A stretch of 11,829 nucleotides of DNA from an uncultured Tannerella sp. Lineage in GTDB: Bacteria; Bacteroidota; Bacteroidia; Bacteroidales; Tannerellaceae. Numbering within the stretch: position 1 is the stretch's first letter; each line of letters opens with the position of its first letter. Position numbers and translations under genes: made by a program. The stretch is taken from the NCBI GenBank assembly GCA_938036405.1, contig CALHPT010000056.1, positions 1 through 11,829 of the forward strand, in the 5' to 3' direction. Positions 6,136 through 11,829 of the stretch are shown piece by piece. Below the pieces are notes generated by a model, which saw only the letters and a list, made by a program, of their open reading frames with translations, did no database searches and had not been told where the DNA came from.

Positions 6136-6996
6136 ATGAGACAATTAAAGATTACCAAGTCAATCACCAATCGTGAGAGTGCATCGTTAGACAAATACCT
6201 CCAGGAGATCGGCCGCGAAGACCTGATCACCGTCGAGGAAGAAGTCGAACTTGCACAAGCCATTAAGAAGGGCGATCGCAAGGCGTTGGAGAAGCTCACC
6301 CGCGCCAATCTGCGCTTTGTCGTTTCCGTGGCCAAGCAGTACCAAAACCAAGGCCTGAGCCTGCCTGACCTCATCAACGAGGGCAATCTGGGACTGATCA
6401 AAGCCGCCGAGAAATTCGACGAAACGCGCGGTTTCAAATTCATCTCCTACGCCGTGTGGTGGATCCGCCAATCCATCTTGCAGGCCTTGGCCGAGCAGTC
6501 GCGTATCGTGCGCTTGCCGCTCAATCAGGTCGGGTCGCTCAACAAGATCGGCAAGGTCCTTTCCCGCTTCGAGCAGGAGAATGAGCGTCGCCCCTCGGCC
6601 GAAGAGTTGGCCGAAGAGCTGGACATCCCCGTGGACAAGATCACGGACACCCTCAAAGTGTCGGGCCGACACATCTCTGTGGACGCTCCCTTCGTAGAGG
6701 GCGAGGACAACAGCCTGCTGGATGTGCTTGTCAACGAGGATACACCCAACACGGATGGGACATTGATGTACGAATCGCTGTCGAGGGAAATCGACAGAGC
6801 ACTTGCTACACTCACCGAACGCGAGAGCGACATCATTAAGATGTTCTTCGGCATCGGCTGCCAAGAAGTCACACTGGAAGAGATCGGCGATAAATTCGGG
6901 CTCACTCGCGAGCGCGTCCGCCAGATCAAGGAGAAAGCTATCCGACGCTTACGGCAGGGTACACGCAGCAAGCTGCTAAAAACTTATTTGGGTTGA
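6136..6996 (+). CDS. rpoD: Primary RNA polymerase sigma factor RpoD/SigA
   Basis: A 286-residue primary sigma factor of the short Bacteroidota type, which lacks region 1.1 (the Bacteroides fragilis housekeeping sigma is of similar size). Region 1.2 is near 15-50 (SLDKYLQEIGREDLITVEEE). Region 2 is about 52-122, with core-binding NLRFVVSVAKQYQ and LPDLINEGNLGLIKA, and promoter-melting and -10-reading residues in RGFKFISYAVWWIRQSI. Region 3 follows from about 125 (RIVRLPLNQVGSLNKI; RRPSAEELAEELDIP). Region 4 ends the protein with the helix-turn-helix TLEEIGDKFGLTRERVRQIK at 246-265. It directs transcription of most genes and recognises -33/-7 (TTG/TAnnTTTG) promoters in this phylum; several such boxes occur in this window. 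The start at 6136 follows a promoter at the correct distance. No neighbour is co-directional downstream, so it is probably monocistronic. Confidence 0.98.
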   Translation: MRQLKITKSITNRESASLDKYLQEIGREDLITVEEEVELAQAIKKGDRKALEKLTRANLRFVVSVAKQYQNQGLSLPDLINEGNLGLIKAAEKFDETRGFKFISYAVWWIRQSILQALAEQSRIVRLPLNQVGSLNKIGKVLSRFEQENERRPSAEELAEELDIPVDKITDTLKVSGRHISVDAPFVEGEDNSLLDVLVNEDTPNTDGTLMYESLSREIDRALATLTERESDIIKMFFGIGCQEVTLEEIGDKFGLTRERVRQIKEKAIRRLRQGTRSKLLKTYLG

Positions 6997-7016
6997 GCTT
7001 TACGGATACACGTCGC

Positions 7017-7040
7017 CCCCGCCCGACGAAGGACGCGGGG
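7017..7040. other. GC-rich hairpin downstream of rpoD
   Basis: CCCCGC (7017-7022) and GCGGGG (7035-7040) form a 6-bp stem with a 12-nt loop, 20 nt after the rpoD stop. An alternative pairing, CGTCG (7011-7015) with CGACG (7023-7027), competes with it. No T tract follows, so it is more likely a 3'-end structure than a terminator. Confidence 0.4.
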
Positions 7041-7060
7041 TAAAACTCCAAGCTCGGGGA

Positions 7061-7113
7061 AAAAAGAATCCCGGGAGTGCTTCTATCAAAAGAGCGCTTC
7101 CGGGATTTCCTTG
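7061..7113. terminator. Bidirectional terminator between rpoD and pruA
   Basis: AATCCCGGGAGTGCT (7067-7081) pairs along its whole length with AGCGCTTCCGGGATT (7093-7107): a 15-bp stem with two G-U wobbles and an 11-nt loop. On the plus strand it is followed by TTCCTTGTTT. On the minus strand the stem is followed by TTCTTTTTTCCCC, a better T tract. It should therefore stop both rpoD and pruA read-through. Confidence 0.75.
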
Positions 7114-7132
7114 TTTATAGCCTCGTCTTTTC

Positions 7133-7219
7133 CCTTGATGGATCTTCTTTTCTTGCCTTGATGCAAGAAAAGAAGCAAAAGAAAATCAAGGCGTCAGGGA
7201 CGCCGGCCAAAGAGGCCGG
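7133..7219. repeat. Composite palindromic element: three consecutive perfect stem-loops
   Basis: CTTCTTTTCTTGC (7144-7156) and GCAAGAAAAGAAG (7163-7175) are a perfect 13-bp inverted repeat around CTTGAT, extended by CCTTGAT (7133-7139) and ATCAAGG (7185-7191). GGCGTC-AGG-GACGCC occupies 7190-7204, and CCGGCC-AAAGA-GGCCGG occupies 7203-7219, overlapping by two bases. On the minus strand the two GC-rich hairpins are followed by TTGATTTTCTTTTG, so they can serve as the first pruA terminator, 32 nt after its stop. The dense symmetry suggests a dispersed palindromic intergenic repeat or small non-autonomous element, but the window contains only one copy, so that is inference. Confidence 0.65.
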
Positions 7220-7250
7220 ATACCCGACCTTCTTCGCCGACCGTCGCCTC

Positions 7251-8882
7251 TCATTTCTCGGCCAGGAACGGGTATCCATAATGCACCGGCGGAACGAACG
7301 TCTCCTTGATGCAGCGCGGGTTCGTCCAGCGGATCAGGTTCAGCGGGCCACCCGCCTTGTCGTTCGTACCCGAGGCACGCGAACCACCGAAAGGTTGCTG
7401 TGCGATGACGGCTCCCGTCGGCTTGTCGTTCACGTAGAAGTTGCCCGCCGCATAGCGCAGCTTGCGGAAAGCTGTCTCGATGGCGTAACGGTCGCAGGCG
7501 AAGATGGAGCCCGTCAGGCCGTAAGGCGACGTGCGATCGCAGATCTCGAGCGTCTCCTCATACTTCGCGTCGTCATAGACGTAGATCGTGATCACCGGGC
7601 CGAAGATCTCTTCGGTCATTGTCTTGAAGGTCGGGTTCGTCGTCTGGATCACCGTCGGCTCGATGAAGTAACCCGTCGACTTGTCACCCTTGCCGCCGAA
7701 GATGATCTCCGCGTCGGACGCCTCACGAGCGTGGTTGATGTAGCCCATGATGTTGTCGAACGAAGCCTCGTCGATCACGGCGTTGATGAAGTTCGTGAAG
7801 TCTTGCACGTCGCCCATCTTGATCTCCTTCAGCATCTCGCCCACGCGTTCCTTGATCTCTTTCCACAGCGACTTCGGCAGGTAAGCACGCGATCCGGCGG
7901 AGCACTTCTGTCCCTGATACTCGAAGGCGCCGCGCACGATGGCTGCAGCCACGTCGCCCGCCGGAGCCGAGGGATGCGCGAAGATGAAGTTCTTGCCGCC
8001 CGTCTCGCCCACCACTTTGGGATACGACTTGTATTTCTTCAGGTTCTCGCCCATCTGACACCAGAGCGTGTTGAAGGTGCTCGTGGAGCCGGTGAAGTGG
8101 AAGCCGGCAAAGTCGGGGCTGGACAAGATCACGCGTCCGATCGTGCTGCCCTGTCCGGGGATGAAGTTCACAACGCCGTCCGGCAGACCGGCCTCTTTGA
8201 AGACCTTCATGAGGAGGTAGTTTGAATAGATAGCCGTCGTCGAGGGTTTCCACACGGCCACGTTACCCATCATGGCCGGCGCCATGTTGAGGTTCGAGGC
8301 GATAGAGGTGAAGTTGAACGGCGTCAGCGAGAAGACGAAGCCCTCCAGGGCGCGATACTCCAAGCGGTTGATGATGCCTTTCTCCGAATACGGTTGGTCG
8401 GCATAGATCTGCCCGGCGTAGAAGGCGCTGTAACGTAGGAAGTCGATCAGCTCGCACGGGGCGTCAATCTCGGCCTGGAAGGGGTTCTTGCTCTGGCCGA
8501 GCATCACGGCGGCGTTGAGCAGGTAGCGATACTTCGTGGCGAAAAGTTCTGCCGCACGCAGCATCACCATCGCGCGCTCCTCCCACGGCAGCATCGACCA
8601 GTCGTGGTGTGCCTTCATGGCCGCGTCGATAGCCATCTGCACTTCCTTTTCGCCCGCCTTGTGGTAGGTAGCCAGCACGTGGCGGTGGTCATGCGGCATC
8701 ACCACCTTGTCCGTCTGACCCGTTCGGATCTCCTGGCCGCCGATCACCAGCGGGATGTCCCATTCTTCAGCGCTCAGCTGCAACAAAGCCTTCTTCAAGG
8801 CTGCTTTATCACTCGTGCCGGGAGCATACGTCTTGACCGGCTCATTTCCCGGATTCGGGAATCGGTAAATCGAATTGTTCAT
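7251..8882 (-). CDS. pruA: L-glutamate gamma-semialdehyde (1-pyrroline-5-carboxylate) dehydrogenase
   Basis: A 543-residue NAD-dependent aldehyde dehydrogenase of the ALDH4/PruA group. It oxidises glutamate gamma-semialdehyde to glutamate, the second step of proline catabolism and also part of arginine/ornithine breakdown. The catalytic cysteine is Cys327 in FEYQGQKCSAGSRAYLP; the general base is Glu293 in VVGETGGKNFIFAH; Asn190 in SLTPFNFTSIASN supports the oxyanion. The cofactor region contains WKPSTTAIYSNYLLM and FTGSTSTFN. The C-terminal EEIFGPVITIYVYDD and QQPFGGSRASGTNDKAGGP are typical of this family rather than other ALDHs. It is single-domain, with no proline dehydrogenase fusion. 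The frame is open to 9161, but the ATG at 8882 is chosen because it begins the conserved N-terminus (MNNSIYRFPNPGNEPVKTY) and lies 33 nt downstream of a TATCTTTG box. No partner gene adjoins it; the gene is probably monocistronic. Confidence 0.96.
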   Translation of the reverse strand: MNNSIYRFPNPGNEPVKTYAPGTSDKAALKKALLQLSAEEWDIPLVIGGQEIRTGQTDKVVMPHDHRHVLATYHKAGEKEVQMAIDAAMKAHHDWSMLPWEERAMVMLRAAELFATKYRYLLNAAVMLGQSKNPFQAEIDAPCELIDFLRYSAFYAGQIYADQPYSEKGIINRLEYRALEGFVFSLTPFNFTSIASNLNMAPAMMGNVAVWKPSTTAIYSNYLLMKVFKEAGLPDGVVNFIPGQGSTIGRVILSSPDFAGFHFTGSTSTFNTLWCQMGENLKKYKSYPKVVGETGGKNFIFAHPSAPAGDVAAAIVRGAFEYQGQKCSAGSRAYLPKSLWKEIKERVGEMLKEIKMGDVQDFTNFINAVIDEASFDNIMGYINHAREASDAEIIFGGKGDKSTGYFIEPTVIQTTNPTFKTMTEEIFGPVITIYVYDDAKYEETLEICDRTSPYGLTGSIFACDRYAIETAFRKLRYAAGNFYVNDKPTGAVIAQQPFGGSRASGTNDKAGGPLNLIRWTNPRCIKETFVPPVHYGYPFLAEK

Positions 8883-8914
8883 AAATCTGTTTCTTCTTTG
8901 GTTTGAAGTGTGGA

Positions 8915-8922
8915 CAAAGATA
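8915..8922 (-). promoter_or_regulatory. pruA -7 promoter box
   Basis: Read on the minus strand this is TATCTTTG, an exact TAnnTTTG element 32 nt upstream of the pruA ATG. No TTG occurs 19-21 bp further upstream; the nearest, the complement of 8935-8937, is only 12 bp away. Its location rules out the long N-terminal extension of the pruA frame. Confidence 0.62.
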
Positions 8923-8939
8923 GATTCCTGCGCACAATC

Positions 8940-9100
8940 CTTCCATCTGCCCCCCCGACCGTTCCGCGAGATACGAGCGCTAAGCCTCCTTGAGTGTGAT
9001 AGGCGGTAAACCGAGGCCATGCGAGCCTGCCTGAGACTGACATGAGGTACAGCGGAGCCATACCAGCCTGTGCGCAGGCTTTCGTTTTCCCGTTGCCCGT
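8940..9100. other. Divergent intergenic spacer with a hairpin and a 41-bp-spaced near-repeat
   Basis: Between the pruA and thiamine-operon promoters I see no credible gene. AGCCTG-TGCG-CAGGCT at 9065-9080, followed by TTCGTTTT, resembles a small plus-strand terminator, but no upstream plus-strand gene is visible. GCCAT-nnn-AGCCTG occurs at 9016-9029 and 9057-9070, 41 bp apart. These could be regulatory or vestiges of a small transcript. Confidence 0.35.
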
Positions 9101-9101
9101 T

Positions 9102-9109
9102 TACATTTG
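9102..9109 (+). promoter_or_regulatory. Thiamine operon -7 promoter box
   Basis: TACATTTG fits TAnnTTTG and lies about 45 nt before the TPP aptamer, so transcription would start near 9115 and include the whole riboswitch. The -33 side has only TTT/TTC (9080-9083) at about the right distance. It is the sole consensus match between the pruA promoter and the riboswitch. Confidence 0.6.
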
Positions 9110-9150
9110 CCGCCGATAACGAATTATTCACATCGGAGGCGCTGTAAAAA

Positions 9151-9281
9151 TTGCCTCCCAAGGGGTGCCTTACTTACACAGGCTGAGATCATACCCTAAG
9201 GACTGCCCACTGAATGAGTTCTCGAGAAAATTCGGAGGGCGGCCCCAAAACCTGATCCGGGTAATGCCGGCGGAGGGACAA
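9151..9281 (+). ncRNA. TPP riboswitch (THI element)
   Basis: All conserved aptamer blocks are present in order: GGGGTGCC (9162-9169), GGCTGAGATCATACCC (9181-9196, with the pyrimidine-sensing CTGAGA), CCTGATC (9251-9257), and GGGTAATGCCGGCGGAGGGA (9259-9278). Between the second and third blocks is an extended optional P3 arm: CTGCCC (9203-9208) with GGGCGG (9237-9242), GAAT (9212) with ATTC (9230), and a TTCTCGAGAA tip (9219-9228). Outer pairing may be CCTCC (9154-9158) with GGAGG (9272-9276). Thiamine pyrophosphate binding normally lowers expression of the genes that follow, here a receptor starting 60 nt downstream and a PnuT-like transporter. Edges are approximate. Confidence 0.95.
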
Positions 9282-9341
9282 TGGTGGTTTTCATCTCTTT
9301 TATTGTGCGGTAAATCGCCCCCATTTAATTGATGCAATCAA
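9280..9341 (+). promoter_or_regulatory. Probable expression platform between aptamer and start codon
   Basis: AATGGTGG (9280-9287) can pair with CCCCCATT (9318-9325) with one mismatch. A second small hairpin, TTGAT-GCA-ATCAA (9329-9341), shares its last base with the start ATG. No T-tract terminator is present, so control may act at translation initiation. This is inferred from base pairing only. Confidence 0.35.
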
Positions 9342-11546
9342 ATGAGGAAGATTTTCTATGTAGTGGCCGGACTGCTGATCGTGTCCGGCAACATGTCGAT
9401 CGCGGCGCAGCAAGCGACCGTGGATACGACGCGAGTGTATGAACTGAACGAGGTAGTTGTCTCGGCCGTACAGGCCAGGCGAGAGACGCCGGTGGCCTTC
9501 CGCAACGTCTCGGCGGCTGAGCTGCGCGAGAACAATACGGGCCAATCGTTGCCCTACCTCTTTACGCAGACGCCCTCGGTGGTGGTCACCTCGGACGGTG
9601 GCAACGGCGTGGGCTACGTCTCCATGCGGGTGCGTGGCACGGATGCGGGGCGCATCAACTTCACCGTTGACGGTGTGCCGGTGAATGACTCGGAGAGCCA
9701 CGGCGTTTTCTGGGTCAACATGCCCGACTTCGCCTCGTCGGTCGAGTCGATACAGATCCAGCGCGGCGCGGGTACGTCGACCAACGGTGCCGCGGCCTTC
9801 GGTGCCACGGTGGCCATGCAAACGCAGCGCCCGCGGTTAGAGCCATACTTTGAGGCCTCGTCTGCAGCGGGTAGTTTCGGCACCTTTGCGCACACCGTGC
9901 GCGGCGGAACGGGACTCATCGGCAACCATTTCGTCTTCGACGCCCGTTACTCGAACGTGCAGACGGACGGCTACATCGAGCGTGCGCGGGCAAACATGAG
10001 TTCGTATTACGCTTCGGCGGCTTACTACAACGGCGGCACGATGCTCAAATTCCAGACCTTCGGCAGCAGCGAGGTGAGCTATCAGGCGTGGAACGGCGTC
10101 GACTCAGCCCGCCTCGGTACCAATCGCCGATACAACAGCTGCGGCGAGTATAAGGAGGGCAACGAAAAAAAGTTTTACGACAACCAGACAGACAACTACT
10201 GGCAGCACCATTACCACCTTTTGGCTACGCAACGCCTCACGGACGGCCTCAACCTGAACGTGACGCTGCACTACACGGACGGCCGAGGGTACTACGAAGA
10301 TTATAAGGCCCGAGCCAAGTACGCAGCCTACAAGCTGCCCAACTACACGGGCGCCGATGGCAAGGAGCAGAAGCGTACCGATCTGGTGCGGCGCAAGTGG
10401 CTCCAGAACGACTTCTACGGCGCGCTGGCCCGCCTGACCTACACCCACGACCGACTGCAGGCCGTCTGGGGCGCCTCGATCAACAACTACGCGGGCGATC
10501 ACTTCGGGCGCGTCATCTGGATGAAGACCGTCGAGGCTATGCCGCGGCCCGACTATGAGTATTACCGCAGCCGGGGTGAGAAGCTCGATTACAACACGTT
10601 TCTGAAGGCCTCCTACCGGCTGTCGAACGCCCTCAGCGCCTATGCCGATTTGCAATACCGCGGCATCAACTACAGCATCACGGGCACGGACGACAAGGCG
10701 GGCGACATCGACGTGCACCGCACCTTCTCCTTCTTCAACCCCAAGGCGGGGCTCTCCTACGAGCGCGGCGGCAACCATGCCTATGCCTCGTTCGCCGTGG
10801 CACACCGCGAGCCGAATCGCAAGAACTTCACCGAGAACGGGCCCACGGCGCAGCCAACCTACGAGACCCTCTACGACTACGAGGCGGGCTACGAATACAC
10901 CGGCCGCGCCTTCCACCTCGGCGCCAACCTCTACTATATGGATTACGACAACCAGCTCGTGCTCACGGGCAAGATCTCAGAAATTGGCGAGCCGCTCACG
11001 TCGAACATCAAGGACAGCTACCGCATGGGCGTGGAGCTAAGCGGCGGCGTACGCCTCGCCCCGTGGCTCGATTGGAGTGGCCACGTGACCCTGAGCAGCA
11101 ATAAAATTCGCGGTTTCACGGAGTACGTCGATACGTATGACAAGGATTGGAACGTGCTGCCGCAGACGGTCAATGAGCTGGGCACGACGGATATTGCCTT
11201 CTCGCCCAACGTGACCTTCGGCAGCACCTTCGACGTGCGTTGGCGGGGCTTCACTGCGGCGCTGATGTCGTCGTACGTCGGGCGGCAGTACCTCGACAAC
11301 ACCTCCGCCCTCGAGCGCAGCATCGATCCCTACTTCGTGAGTGACCTGCGCGTAGGCTACGCCTTCCGCCCGCGCTTCATGAAGGAGATCGCCCTCGACG
11401 TCAGCGTCCGCAACCTCTTCAACGCCGAGTATGAGTCGGGCGGCTGGACGTACAGCTCCATCCAGGACGGCCGTCGGTCCACCTCGTCGGGTTATTTTGC
11501 CCAGGCCACTCGCAACTTCATGGCGCGACTGACACTGAAATTCTAA
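9342..11546 (+). CDS. TonB-dependent outer membrane receptor, riboswitch-controlled, predicted thiamine uptake
   Basis: A 734-residue outer-membrane receptor. Residues 1-22 are a signal peptide (VVAGLLIVSGNMSIAAQQ). A TonB-box-like stretch, ELNEVVVSA, is at 34-42. The plug spans about 45-165, with MRVRGTDAGRINFTVDGVPV and SVESIQIQRGAGTSTNGAAA. The 22-strand-type barrel fills the rest, and the chain ends MARLTLKF with the terminal phenylalanine. It lacks the N-terminal carboxypeptidase-like domain of the other barrel protein here. Substrate assignment comes from context: a TPP riboswitch upstream and a PnuT-like gene 27 nt downstream match the Bacteroidota thiamine-uptake arrangement described by comparative genomics, where this receptor has been called Omr1. 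Thiamine or a phosphorylated form is therefore the likely ligand, brought across the outer membrane with TonB energy. Barrel membership is certain; the ligand is inferred. Confidence 0.92.
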   Translation: MRKIFYVVAGLLIVSGNMSIAAQQATVDTTRVYELNEVVVSAVQARRETPVAFRNVSAAELRENNTGQSLPYLFTQTPSVVVTSDGGNGVGYVSMRVRGTDAGRINFTVDGVPVNDSESHGVFWVNMPDFASSVESIQIQRGAGTSTNGAAAFGATVAMQTQRPRLEPYFEASSAAGSFGTFAHTVRGGTGLIGNHFVFDARYSNVQTDGYIERARANMSSYYASAAYYNGGTMLKFQTFGSSEVSYQAWNGVDSARLGTNRRYNSCGEYKEGNEKKFYDNQTDNYWQHHYHLLATQRLTDGLNLNVTLHYTDGRGYYEDYKARAKYAAYKLPNYTGADGKEQKRTDLVRRKWLQNDFYGALARLTYTHDRLQAVWGASINNYAGDHFGRVIWMKTVEAMPRPDYEYYRSRGEKLDYNTFLKASYRLSNALSAYADLQYRGINYSITGTDDKAGDIDVHRTFSFFNPKAGLSYERGGNHAYASFAVAHREPNRKNFTENGPTAQPTYETLYDYEAGYEYTGRAFHLGANLYYMDYDNQLVLTGKISEIGEPLTSNIKDSYRMGVELSGGVRLAPWLDWSGHVTLSSNKIRGFTEYVDTYDKDWNVLPQTVNELGTTDIAFSPNVTFGSTFDVRWRGFTAALMSSYVGRQYLDNTSALERSIDPYFVSDLRVGYAFRPRFMKEIALDVSVRNLFNAEYESGGWTYSSIQDGRRSTSSGYFAQATRNFMARLTLKF

Positions 11547-11573
11547 CCCCCTACACGCTACGCTTTGCCCGTT

Positions 11574-11829
11574 ATGTTTTACGACGCAATCGAGATCGTA
11601 GCGGCGGGGATCATGCTGCTCTACCTCTGGCTCGAATACCGAGCCAGCATCTGGCTTTGGCCGGTGGGCGTGGTGATCCCTGCCTTCTACATCTATATTT
11701 ATTACGTCAATAAGTTCTACGCCGATATGGGCGTCAACGTCTACTACCTTTTCGCCAGTGCCTACGGCTGGTATCGCTGGCAGCGCGGCCGCGGCCGGGA
11801 GGCGTCGGACGAGGTGGCGATCCGGCGGA
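11574..11829 (+). CDS. pnuT: PnuC/PnuT-family transporter, predicted thiamine carrier (5' part, cut by window edge)
   Basis: The first 85 codons of a gene that continues past the window, beginning MFYDAIEIVAAGIMLLYLWL. It contains the family signature EYRASIWLWPVGVVIPAFY, then YVNKFYADMG, and the conserved YGWYRW near residues 69-74. Three hydrophobic segments are visible (about 7-20, 27-43 and 56-68), as expected for the start of an inner-membrane carrier of roughly 190-230 residues. PnuC proteins import vitamin-type substrates such as nicotinamide riboside; the PnuT subgroup carries thiamine and depends on intracellular phosphorylation for trapping. The spacing to the receptor (27 nt, no terminator) and the TPP riboswitch at the operon head support PnuT over PnuC. 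A thiamine pyrophosphokinase gene is expected next, but is not visible. Confidence 0.88.
   Translation, partial: MFYDAIEIVAAGIMLLYLWLEYRASIWLWPVGVVIPAFYIYIYYVNKFYADMGVNVYYLFASAYGWYRWQRGRGREASDEVAIRR

Noticed and set aside
7133..7219. Insertion sequence remnant with transposase
   Set aside because: There is palindromic structure, but no transposase fragment and no clear target duplication. It is kept only as a possible non-autonomous repeat.
7077..8225. 382-codon plus-strand frame
   Set aside because: It starts in the stem-loop cluster and then runs antisense to pruA. Its composition, rich in Arg, Val, His and Asp, is that of a shadow frame, and pruA has full family motifs.
8883..9161. 93-codon N-terminal extension of the pruA frame
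   Set aside because: It contains the pruA TATCTTTG box, a hairpin, the opposite promoter and the 5' edge of the TPP aptamer, and has no resemblance to the ALDH N-terminus. The open frame is a chance result of high GC.
10164..10176. A further copy of the AAAAAGTTTT core
   Set aside because: It lies within the thiamine receptor coding sequence as Lys-Lys-Phe codons, without a palindrome or repetition, so it is coincidental.

Overview
The window looks like chromosomal DNA from a GC-rich member of the Bacteroidota, most likely order Bacteroidales. The support is: a 286-residue primary sigma factor of the short Bacteroidales type; several exact TATCTTTG boxes fitting the Bacteroidota -7 consensus TAnnTTTG; two TonB-dependent outer-membrane proteins, one paired with a GLPGLI-family protein; and a TPP riboswitch placed before an outer-membrane receptor and a PnuC-like transporter. 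A Tannerella- or Parabacteroides-like host is a guess from general appearance only. No tRNA, rRNA, transposase or CRISPR was seen.

Layout from left to right. Positions 1-97 hold 2.4 copies of a 41-bp repeat. A promoter box then precedes a 52-residue rubredoxin (223-381), which ends at a strong hairpin terminator. Next is a two-gene unit: a secreted GLPGLI protein (524-1408) and a large TonB-receptor-like barrel protein (1420-3984), joined by an 11-nt gap that contains a perfect AGGAGG. A 524-nt gene-free gap (3985-4508) follows. It carries a striking array of 15-bp palindromes at 40-bp period, then a set of short direct and inverted repeats before degQ/htrA (4509-6017). rpoD (6136-6996) comes next; its promoter abuts the foot of a long hairpin behind degQ. 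The convergent gap 6997-7250 is packed with stem-loops and ends at pruA, read on the minus strand (7251-8882).

From a divergent promoter region (8883-9150) a thiamine-uptake operon runs rightward: TPP riboswitch, TonB-dependent receptor (9342-11546), and the first 85 codons of a PnuT/PnuC-type transporter (11574 to the window edge). When TPP is low the riboswitch should allow expression of an outer-membrane receptor and an inner-membrane carrier that together import thiamine. A thiamine pyrophosphokinase gene is expected just past the right edge.

The other genes are housekeeping: electron transfer (rubredoxin), envelope protein quality control (DegQ), basal transcription (RpoD) and proline/glutamate catabolism (PruA). 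The most unusual material is non-coding. The two tandem arrays (1-97 and 4055-4280) share one A/T core but carry different palindromes, a modular design I do not recognise as a named repeat family.
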